A stretch of DNA of 64,000 nt from Saussurea involucrata (Eukaryota > Streptophyta > Magnoliopsida > Asterales > Asteraceae), in assembly GCA_033807775.1 (NCBI GenBank), contig CM066319.1, positions 137,876,983-137,940,982 on the forward strand, read 5' to 3'. The notes under the pieces are model-generated. The model searched no databases. It was not told the origin of the DNA and was given only the letters and a program-made list of their open reading frames with translations. Both the position numbers and the translations under genes were made by a program. This document shows, in pieces, positions 11,331-21,403 of the stretch (position 1 is the first letter of the stretch; each line of letters opens with the position of its first letter).

Positions 11331-13639
11331 ATGCCAAGGACGACCCAAGGGAAGGAAATCGAACAACTTGATCCGGAGATCGAGAGAATCGTCCGCCGAA
11401 TACGCCAAGAGACCAAAGCCAAGAGACATCTAAAGATGGGTGACGAAATGCCCGTCAATAGACCACCTGTCAACAATCCACCTCCTCCTCCTGAGCAACG
11501 CCTTATGAAGTCGTTTGCCAATCCGAATGTGGCAGCGACACGCATAGGCATTCAAGCACCTGCCACTGCAGCAAACTCTTTTGAGCTCAAACCGAGTACC
11601 ATTGTGATGGTACAACAAAATCAGTATGGAGGAACACCGACAGAAGATCCGCATGCACACCTCCGGGCGTTTGAGAGGATTTGCAACACATTCAAGATTA
11701 ATGGGATGGAAGAGGATGCCATCAAGCTGAGGCTGTTCAGGTCTTCACTCAAAGGTAGAGCCGAAACATGGACCGAGAGTATCCGACCGGACTCGATCAC
11801 TACCTGGGCACAACTGAAAGCGGCCTTCCTCCAGAAATTCTTTCCACCGGGAAGAACCGCTCAATTAATGGCTGCCATCACTCATTTTGCGCAATGGGAG
11901 CAAGAGACCTTATATGAAGCTTTGGAAAGATACAAAGATATGATCAAGAAGTGCCCTCACCATGGATTACAAGGTTGGGTCATCATCCAAACGTTCTTTG
12001 GAGGCCTTCACCCGCAATTCAAGAATGATATCACTGCTGCAGCGGGTGGAGCATTAATGGAGAAATCATATGAAGAAACTGTCACCTTGATCGAGAACTT
12101 GGCCGAACACAGTTTCTCTACTCCACGATCAGCTGTTAGAAGAGTTGCAAGTATTCAAGAGTCGGATGAGCTGAAAGAAATAAAGGCTCAACTAGCTGCG
12201 ATCACAAGCCATTTGAAGGGGGTATTCCACAAGAACCTGAGCAAGTCCAGTTCTTACAGAACCGGAACAACCAGCCAAGGAACGACCTGTTCTCGAATAC
12301 CTACAATGAGGGGTGGAAGAAGCACCCGAACTTCTCATGGAGTCAACCCGGTCAACAGCCAGGTAATTCTTCTAACTTTTCCAATTCGTCTAATGCTAAC
12401 AATGTTTACCGTCCTCCAGGTTATAACCAAAGGAATCTCAATGAGGGACCATCTATGGAGAAGAAAACGGGGCTGGAAGACATGATGATGAAGTTCATGA
12501 CCAAGATGGACAGCACGGTTGGAGAGTTAGCGAGCACGGTTAGCACAGTCAAGGCGGCAACTGATCAGAACACCGCATCGGTCAAGATCCTCGAAAGGCA
12601 AGTGGGGCAGATTTCGGAATCCCTACAAAACCGACCTCCCGGAACATTCCCGAGTATGACCGAAAAGAAACACCGGGAAGAATGTAATGCCATTTATCTG
12701 AGAAGTGGCAAGGAGCTGAATGGAGAGCCTACACGCGAATCGTCATCAAGGGAGACCGATCCTAAAGAAAAAGAGGTCGAGATCATAGAAGTGACTGAGT
12801 TGGAAACCGAGAAAGATATAGTGACTGAAGAGGCCAAGAAGAGTGAAGAGAAAAAGAGGCAACCACCAATCAACCCGTCGGTACCACCGCTACCATATCT
12901 GAATCGAGTGAAGGCACACAAGGATGAGGAACAGTTCAAGAAGTTCCTCGATGTCTTCAAGAAGCTACACATCAACATTCCATTCGTTGAGGCACTTGCT
13001 CAAATGCCTACCTACCTCAAGTTCATGAAGGAGATTCTATCCAAGAAGAGGGCGATCGATCACCAGTCCACCGATGCACTTACTGAAGAGTGTAGCGCGA
13101 TCATCCAGAACAAGCTTCCCCCGAAGCTTAAAGATCCAGGGAGTTTTTCAATCCCTATCCAAATTGGGAAGTTTAATTTTGATAAAGTGTTGTGTGATCT
13201 AGGAGCGAGTATTAACTTAATGCCTTTATCTGTTTTCAGGAAACTGGGATTGGGAGAAGTGCAGCCGACGTACATGACGCTCAAACTCGCGGATCGATCG
13301 ATCGTGTACCCGTATGGAGTGATAGAAGATGTGCTCATCAAGGTTGGAAATTTCTATTTCCCGGTGGACTTCGTGGTGCTGGACGTTGATGAAGATGTAG
13401 AGGTCCCGCTCATTTTTGGGAGATCATTCCTTGCCACGAGTAGAGCATTGATAGATATGGAAGAAGGAAAGATGACCTTAAGAGTTGGCGGCGAGAAGGT
13501 AATATTCAAGATGTTCGAAAGTGGAAGAGGTCGGAATGAAGAGGAACCCGGATATGGTAAAGGAAAGCCAGATGAAGAAAAATCCGCGGAGAATCGCAAG
13601 TGTGGGCGAAGCAATTCCGCGGATACCGAGCCAAGTTGA
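11331..13639 (+). pseudogene. Athila-like Gag-protease, one frameshift
   Basis: The reading frame starts at MPRTTQGKEIEQ; a CT-rich tract ending in CAG just upstream looks like a splice acceptor. The first part (to about 12222) is a Gag capsid domain with the family pattern GTPTEDPHAHLRAFERICNTF, LRLFRSSLKGRAETW and AAFLQKFFP. At a G run (12218-12222) one G appears lost, and the frame continues -1 through NEGWKKHPNFSWSQPGQQP into MEKKTGLEDMMMKF. The second part (12455-13639) carries coiled charged sequence, then a retropepsin domain with CDLGASINLMPLSVF (active-site DLGAS) and PLIFGRSFLATSRALID. It stops after the protease; no RT follows. Protein role: assembly and cleavage of the particle. 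Confidence 0.9.
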
Positions 13640-15113
13640 GATCCACATAGTCGTGCCACGACTTTAACCAAGGCGCTGGGTGGGAGGCAACCCACCGAGG
13701 TTAGTTTTCTTTTTAATTTCCAGTTTTTGAGTGTGTTCTTAGTTACGAAAAACAATAAAAAAATGAAAAAAGCGAAAAATCAAAAAAATAGCTGAAATAG
13801 GGACTTACGCGGCTTGTGCCGCAGCCTACAAACCGCGCGCCAAGTCGCGGGGTGTTCTGTTAGTTTTCTGGAACAGTAGGTTACGCGACTTGTGTCGCGG
13901 TTTCCAAACCGCGCGCCAAACTGCGCGGCTCCCCTGTCTTTGTTTTCATGTTGTGTTTTCTTTCCCTGCTTTGTGTGTTTCGTTGTGTTGTTTTCTTTCG
14001 CTTTCTGCTTTGTATTCTTTTGCTTTTGCATTCCCTCTCTCCCTTTTTCTCCGATATCTCTCGTCCGAGGTCGCTCCAATCTTTCAAGAGAATTTTCTCC
14101 GTCCGGGCAAACAGGTATGTTCTAAACTCTGTAGTTAACGAGTGGTGTATGATGGTTGTGTTCCTATTAGTTAACGAGATGCAACAAACCTAAGTTTCAC
14201 TTAGGTTTGGGGTGCCTCATCTTTTCAAACATCTACACACTCACTTTTAACCCGGTGCAAACCTCGGTTTCACCGAGGTTTGGGGTTGGCTTTTGTTTTG
14301 ACAAACCTAGGCCACGGCCTAGGTTTGGGGTGGCCATAGTTTAATGAGAATAGCTCTTTGATGCTTGTGCTTAATGTTATGTTTTGCCTGTCTGATACCT
14401 GTAATAACCGCACAACGATACTTGTTTTAGTATCGCCTACGCCGACACTTGCACATTGGGGACAATGTGTGGGTAAGGTTTGGGGTTACCCAATCGGGCC
14501 CACATTTATGCACGTAGATTTCCCACACCTCTGCATGCTTAGATCACATTAACCAAAAAAAATTGTTTTGAATGATTGAGACCAACCATTGTGGGAAGAA
14601 TCTTGTGATAGTGACGTGACCATTAGGGAAGGACCGGGAAAGGACAATGACTAGGGACATTAGTGGAGACCACCCAATAGCGAGTTTTGAGCCTAAAAGA
14701 CGTCTTTCATTTCGAGGGATTCATACACGAAAATCGTATACACTTTTTGGAGTTCCTTGTCGTGAATATAGAATGATCTCGCTATATTATTGCATTGGGT
14801 AGCAAAGACAACCATCGGGATATTGGGTAAGGGTGTAGTAGACCCTATCGTGTGGACCTTAAGAGATGATTACAGGCATTGTGTGTATGTTTAACCCTGT
14901 TTTTAGCTATCATACCTTTTCACCCATTTGTGTGTAGCCATAACCTCCTTTGTAGCCAAACACTCACCTTTTTCATTTCTAAACCCACCTTCAAACCCAA
15001 GCCAAAAGCCTTAGCCAACCCTTATCCGAAAGTGTGTCAACAGAGGCGGTAATGAACTGCAAAGATAGAGCAGAAAAGAAATAATACAGGCCAGTCATGA
15101 AAATAAATAGAAA
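13640..15113 (+). other. Athila-like 3' non-coding region, first part
   Basis: Contains the conserved post-ORF block 'ggcgctgggtgggaggcaac' (13672-13691), seen in Athila/Tat elements. A GC-rich duplication follows with GCGACTTGTGTCGCGG-type palindromes (about 13805-13930). Further on lie three hairpins followed by TTTGGGG (14187-14330) and a 'ggggacaatgt' block near 14459. No coding region is supported. It is cut at 15113 by the SIRE element. Confidence 0.8.
14187..14330 (+). repeat. Three hairpins each followed by a TTTGGGG purine tract
   Basis: AACCTAAG..CTTAGGTT (14187-14207), AACCTCGG..CCGAGGTT (14260-14280) and AAACCTAGGCC..GGCCTAGGTTT (14303-14326). Each is followed directly by TGGGGT. 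The stems differ in sequence but keep pairing, a sign of conserved structure. The tail resembles the polypurine tract just before the 3' LTR (CTCGGTTTGGGGTTGT, about 28196-28211). Confidence 0.8.
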
Positions 15114-16085
15114 TGTTGGTCCCGAAGGCCTATACAAGTTTGTAGAAGGGGGGGGGGGGGGGGTTGAATACAAACACACAGATTTTACTTTTCTAAATTG
15201 TTTATTGATAAATCATTAACAATTTACAGCTTGTTGCGGAAACAAGATTAAGGATAAACCTAAATCTAAACAAGTTGGAACACTAAGGTTTCTTGCACTA
15301 AGAGAGATAAGGAAATTACTAATAATAACCTATCTTGAGATAAGAGATTGAACTTGTCCAGAGTTAGCAAGTTACTTCAAATGAAGTGAGTTCATCTCTT
15401 TATATACTGCATGCATTTAATGCAAGTCAGTATATACTTTACACGTGTCATCAGCTGGTTGGTTGCATGTCATTGACCTTGGTTGACAACCTTAGTAGCC
15501 GTATGGATGAACAGTGTAGTATAAGAGTGGTTGTACGATTTCAGATTTTCGGAGGTTCTTTTCTGACATTTCGTACGGAGTCGTGCAAGGGTGGATAAGA
15601 CAAAAGTATTTTGTACGGAGGACTTCATGATCAGCTTTCGTTGATTCAGCGATCTATCATTTCATATCAGCGAATGATAGAGTTCGGCGATAGCTGAAGT
15701 CTTGTACTTGATACTTCACGTTGAGTGGACAAATCTGAGTCTTCGCTGATCCGCATCAGTTCATTAGGAGACTTGTCGCTGGTTCTTGAGCTTGATCTTC
15801 GACTTCAGCGTAGAACCTTTGTTGACGTGAAACTTGTCTTCAGGGATCATAAGTAAACAACTAACTTATCAGCGATCATCATAATGACTGAACAGACTCA
15901 GAGCATTTATGGCGAACAGTTTCGCTGAATGTTTAACTTAAAGAGCGAGAGTTCCTATCAGCGGTACTGGAAGATCTTAGTACTTATCAGCGATAGTGAA
16001 ACTACGATACATATTGTTTACTTACAATTTTCACTAAGTATTTAAGAGATGGTCATTATCAAATCACTGAGGGTTTGGATCAACA
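15114..16085 (-). repeat. 3' LTR of SIRE-type copy 1
   Basis: 972 bp. In element sense it starts TGTTGATCC and ends GGGACCAACA. A TATA box (TATATAAAG on the minus strand) lies at about 15397-15408. A run of 16 G (plus strand, 15148-15163) near the terminus is only 10 G in the other LTR. CAGCG/CGCTG occurs about ten times between 15600 and 16085. Confidence 0.95.
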
Positions 16086-16099
16086 ATCTCCCCCTATTT
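16086..16099 (-). other. Polypurine tract of SIRE-type copy 1
   Basis: Reads AAATAGGGGGAGAT on the minus strand and abuts the 3' LTR. It is the usual plus-strand DNA primer site of Copia elements and sets the element's orientation. Confidence 0.9.
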
Positions 16100-16356
16100 G
16101 ATTATGACATAGCAACAGAGAAAATTGCTATTTAATGAAAAACATAAGGATAAAAAGAACTCATAAAATATTTGTCCCTTTTACTGTTTTATGGGATCTT
16201 TTCAGTACTGATAGAGTAAAGTACATTCGCTGAAATCTTTCTTTAAAACTTTGAATCACGATACAAAGAAAAATGAAAAGATTGTAAGTACGAGCGAAAT
16301 AAATTACAAGTACAGAAGAATAACTGATACAATAGAGAAAAGGCGATCATATCAGC

Positions 16357-17495
16357 TTATAAAGGTTCTTCCTTAATGAGAAGTTCATCAAGGGTCTTTT
16401 CAGTGGGGATCATCCAGTCAGGAACCGTTACACCTCGCTTTCTTTTGTTCAGCGCTTCTTCAAAAATCAAAGGTTTTAGGTGTCGTGCCTGAATGTCTTT
16501 TCTGAAGTCACACCAGTAGATGAGATCTCTGAGCTGTTCGATTGGAGTGATTGGAAGCTCAGCGATCCGTTGAAAACATTTACGTCCGTCGTAGTCGAGA
16601 AAGAATATTCCATAAGGATTACTGATGACTTTACCAGGGACGAAAAGTTCACATGGTGGCAAAGAAATGTCAAGGGCAGATAGATCAGGGTCAGGACCAA
16701 GTACTTCAGTGCGAGAGAAACCAATTCTAGTTTCATTTCGTATGACAGGACCTGAGTTTGAATCTTGACGTTTCTTCTTTTCAGCTTAAGATCAGGAAGA
16801 GGAGGAATGTTCACACAAGAAGATATCAAATCGATCTGTCTGTTTATCAGCTTTTCGAAATGATCCTTGTACTTAGATTGTGATTTTTGGATAGCTAACC
16901 TCATCTCCAGCCATTCAGAGAGACCATACCTTTTTACAGTGTCAGCGCGAAAGGTTTCAGATTGGCCATCTTCTCTGAAAAGTTTGATGTCAACAATAGG
17001 TACTCCGATAGAGGTTCTTCCAAAGATGAATACTTTGTTGATCTTCGCTGGACGATATCTGAAGTGTATTTTCTCTTTACACCATATCAGGGTGGTCTGA
17101 GAAACTTCAGTTTTCTTTTCCACGATCTTTTGGGCTTCTTCCCAAAGCTTTCGTTGAACTTGAATGGGAACACGTTTCAGCTTGGGGTCTTTGACAGATT
17201 CTTGAGTAAGCTTGATGGCGTATTCTCTGTCTTTTTCTTCAGCTTCCTTTCTTTCAGCGATGAGGCGTTCAGCTCTGAGGTGTTCCTTGTATTCAGCTTT
17301 TGAAATTCTGAACTTTGGAGGAACTGAAGGCAGTTGATCACGCCTTAGAATGATTCGCTGATCCTCGAATCGCTTTATTATTTCCTCTCTTTTCTTCTGT
17401 TCTTCTTCTCTTAGCTTTTGAGGAGCTAAGGAAGGTCTGTGTCTGTGAGAGAGAGTCTGTTCTTCAGGTTCATCAGTCTCAGAGATCAAATCCAA
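16357..17495 (-). pseudogene. Third ORF, distal part (env-like position)
   Basis: Two overlapping frames (17495-16476, then 16662-16357) form one protein broken by a frameshift near 16700. The first part is strongly charged and helical (KLREEEQKKREEIIKRFED), probably coiled coil, followed by FRYRPAKINKVFIFGRT and a D/E-containing globular stretch ending DLKLKRRNVKIQTQV. The second part runs from MPPCELFVPGKVISNPYGIF to ELLIKEEPL. A homologous layout is seen in the other SIRE element at 61667-62656 (RYNLYRVKWVNNSETTF). Function is unknown; it lies at the env-like position of SIRE elements, but I see no signal peptide or transmembrane fusion layout. Confidence 0.6.
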
Positions 17496-17715
17496 GACTG
17501 GGATTATTTCTTCAGCGGCAGCTGGTATTATTTGTGAAGTCGCAGTTGTGGAGCCTTCAGCGATATCCTCAAACAGGTGAGAGGACTAGCTGAAACACAG
17601 CGATCTTACGAGTAAGAACTTGGGTAGAATCAGATAGAGAGAATTGGTTCAAGTGTATAGGCTTGGGTAAAGGAACTGATAGTGTATGATAGAGGAGGGA
17701 TGGAGTAAGAGATGT

Positions 17716-20415
17716 TTAGTGTACCTGACAAACCGGCTTTTCAAGCAAGATCATCAGATTGTCATCTTCAGCGACGCTTTTGCCTTTGCCTTTCTCAGCT
17801 CCAGAGGCTGAGGGCTTTGTCTTTGTCCGCTCCCCTGAAGGTTCATTTATCGAGATTCCCTTAAGAGCTTTGATCTTCGGAGCAGGTTTGACGATAAAGA
17901 AGTCATCGTCATCTTCGTCATCATCATCATTCTTTGGAGAAGAAGATGGTTCATCATCAGGGATGTCGGCGGCTTCATCATCTTCTGCTTCGGATTCTTC
18001 AGCGTCTTCTTCAAGTTGCTCCCCCTCAGATACAGAGGCGAGCTTCTCGGTTACCTCAGGGTTTTCATCTCCCTGAGGTCCAGCGGCTGCTTCAGCTTCA
18101 ATAGTCTTCTCACCCTCTTCAGTGAAGGTGAGGTCTTCGTTCTTCTCTCCCCTGATAGATTCATCATGGGAAAGGTCTTCAGCGCTCTTGGAAGTGTTTT
18201 CAGCGCTCTTCTCCCCCTCTTTTTCATGATGACTGGGGGAGGAATGGGTAGATTCAGCAGCGTTGGTAGGTTCTCTGTCTTCTTGGCCAGAGAGACCTAC
18301 ACAAGCTTCAATCTTTGCTAATCTGTCTTCAATGCCAGAAATAGCAGGATTGATCTTCCCGAGCTCAATGCGATCTGTCGCTGTAAAATGTTCAGGTTCA
18401 GGGACAGGGGCAGGAGCAGGAGTATTCGCCTTGTGCAGCAGCTGTTCGATCATAGTTTTCATCGAACCAATGTTAGTCTTTATAGAGCTTAAGTCAGTCG
18501 TCAGAGTGTTGACATTTGTCTTCACAGCAGACATATCTCCCTCTAGTGTTCCAACCGATGTCTTCAGCGTTGTAAATTCGCTGGACATGGACGAAACTGA
18601 GCTTTTGAGAGAAGTGTAGTCTGTGTAGATATCTGCGAGCACCTTGGCGAAGTCGCTGAGAGTCTTATCAAGTTGCTTCATGTCATCTGTGGAAGCCTTT
18701 TTCTCCACCACCGTTGTCAGCTTGTTCAGATTCTCTCCAGCGTTTGTTACAGCTGAAGAGTTATTGAAGAGAGTAGTGGTGAGACCTGTCAGCTTTGTTT
18801 CCACGGACTTCAGAGAGGCGTTGATATCTCCCAAATTAGGACCTGTAACATATAAAAACTTGTGAACAGAGGAAAGCTCAGAAGTTTGGGGTTTAGTCAC
18901 AGTGTTTATGGGTTGTTGATTACCTGCAGGAGGATTTGTGAATTCATCGAAATCACGGGTTCCTGAAAAAAGTTCCATGTCATCTTCAAAAGTACCCATG
19001 GATTGGTCTGCAGGTCCTGTCTTCATCATTTCTGGATTATCAGCTTTAGCTTCCGTAGAAATGATGGCATCTCCAGTGATAACTGGAGGAGAGACCAAAT
19101 GAGTGGAGGGAGAAGCGAAGGATAAGATTGGAGGTTGGGTTCCGAGTTCAGCGTTGGAATCGCTGAGAAACACTTCATCAGTCTTTTGAGAGACTGAGGG
19201 AGGTTGGGAAGTTTCCAAGTCTGTAGTCTCAACGTTTGGAGACGCTGAGATTGGGATTGAAGGGATGGCTTGTTCAGGTGTGGCAGAGCGTACCACTGAA
19301 CGTTCCTTCAGCTCTGCAGAAGGAGCTGAGGAGTCTTCAGCATGAGATTGCTGGGGTTGCTCCTTTGTTTTCTTGATCCTTTTAGAATCAAGTGGGGTGT
19401 GAGAGTGTTTCCTTTTAAGAGGAATGGAAGTAGCAACTGGGGTATCAGCGGTGGGTTTGTCCGCTGAAGGAGCTGCAGAAGTAGAAGAAGTATGAGGGTT
19501 AAGAAGAGTTAAGAGTGTAGAAAGATGTACCTCATTTACAGTTGGTTTAAAGTCGAGTATCTTTGGACCGACCTGAGAAAGTTTCAGGTCACCATCAGTT
19601 GGGTAGGTTTCCTTCAGGCCACATTGGAAGATGGCGCTGATGAAACGTGGGTAAGGAACCCATGGAGGTCTGTCAGCGACGGTGTCCACTCGTAGAACCA
19701 GGTCATCATAGATGATCGATGCCCAGTCTATGTTGAGACCTTTCAGCAGTGCATAACCCATTTCTTGCTGAGGTTTAGCGGCTTGGTCAGAGGAGCCACT
19801 CTTTGCAGTCATGCAGCTTATCAGATGAGCGAAGATGAAATTCATCTCGTTGGGCATTTTCGATTTCTTGATGATCGTCAGCTTCTTCTCGGGCTTCATG
19901 TCTCTGCCTATTTCCCATACATAGCCCATTGCATCGAAGAATGCATTGATGGCTTCCCTGTCTGAATTTTTCTTGGGGTCAGGGAGGGGAACAAAAGGTT
20001 TTTCCTTGGTAGCGATGGGAAGGCTGAGAGCTTTGCGAATAATGGTTGGGGTGATCTTAATGGTGCCATATTCGATATCGCAGAGGATGCAATCTATTAT
20101 TTTGGAGGGGTCTTTGGCTGAAGGTAATTGAGTGTGTCTCGCTGAGTACTAGAATTGTGAGAGCAAAAGCTGATGTGCAGGAGGTGTTATGGTCAGGGCT
20201 GTGGAGATGCATCAATTCTTCAGAAATTTCACAGCATCATCTAGATGTGTGACTTTCTTTCGAGGAGGAAACTCGAGAAGCGCAGAGAGGTTGTTCACCT
20301 TAGTCCAATCCAGTTTGTCAAGTTCAAACTTGACTTGTGGAGCCTTGAGGATTTCCACTTCCTCAGAGTCAGCGGAGATGTTCTCAGCGGTAGCAGGAAT
20401 GTCAGACGAGGTCAT
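17716..20415 (-). pseudogene. Third ORF, proximal part (env-like position)
   Basis: An acidic, low-complexity protein of about 900 codons in one frame, broken by two in-frame stops (TGA 20212-20214, TAG 20149-20151). It starts MTSSDIPATAENISADSEEV. A globular N-terminal domain (ALSLPIATKEKPFVPLPD, INAFFDAMGYVWEIGRDMKP, LKGLNIDWASIIYDDLVLRV) resembles the domain often found in plant retrotransposon ORFs. Ser/Thr/Pro-rich linkers follow, then a heptad-like segment (VETKLTGLTTTLFNN to IGSMKTMIEQLLHKA) and an acidic C-terminus (KNDDDDEDDDDFFIVK). It is followed at 17495 by the distal part in another frame. Role unknown. Confidence 0.65.
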
Positions 20416-21403
20416 TTCTCTGTATTTAACAGTTCAACCAAAGATGTTAACAAATAAGAATGATCTTAATGTGGAAAGAATTTCCAATAAGATGTTTCGA
20501 ATTTTATCCATTTCATTCAGACACAAATGTCTTAATGAAGATTAGGGTTTTTCTTGATTTTTGAAACGAAATGTAAAACCCATTTTCTTGTTTTCCAGTT
20601 TTCTAAGAAGAAATAGATTCTGGAAACGAATGAAGAACAAGTTTAAGATTTTGCATTTAAACTTGAAGAACAACCATGAAATGGTTGTGTTCATAAAACC
20701 ACGAAAGAAAATGATTTCATTTTACGAAGTTCTTTTGTTTGATCTTGTTAAAACAATGAGAAGATCGGAAACAAGTTATACGCGTTCGGTAATAAATAAG
20801 AACATATTAACCTTGATGTTTGATGAGGAAGATGATGAACAGTTCTTGAAGATTTTGAAATCACAAATGCAACAGTGAATTCTTTCTTGCGGAGGAAGAT
20901 TGATCGCGTAAAAGAAAAATATAAACAAGGAGTTTGTTTATATAGAGATTTTAGAAAGAGAAAATCTTGAGCGGGAAAAGATTTTCATCATGACACGGAC
21001 ACGTGTTTGCATTTGATTGGAAGTTTGAACGAGACGTGCAAACGTGTGTCAGGAAGAGAAAATGTGTTGGGGTTTATCCGTTGCAATGACGTCACAACTG
21101 TCCTTTCATATTCTTGGTTGTCTCTGAGGTTTTGAAAAAAAAAACTCAGAGATACTTTTGAAAACATGAAGTACTGAATGAAAATATTCAGTGAAGGTTT
21201 TAAGAAATTTCAAAATATCGTTGTTAAGGAAGAGATCTTCAGCGATGCATTTTGTTTTGAAATCTTGCATTTTCATGCGATTGTCAGAGAGAGTAAACAT
21301 ACCTTGATATCAGTGAATCAAGTTTATTCAGAGAGAAGATGATAGAATGGGTTATACAAGTTGATTTTATCCTTTCGCTGATTAATGTGAACCGCTGAAG
21401 ATT
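20416..21403 (-). other. Spacer between pol and third ORF of SIRE copy 1
   Basis: Non-coding as far as can be seen. It is AT-rich with short runs of A, and could hold the promoter, leader or splice sites for the third ORF. Short open frames here have no recognisable features. Confidence 0.5.
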
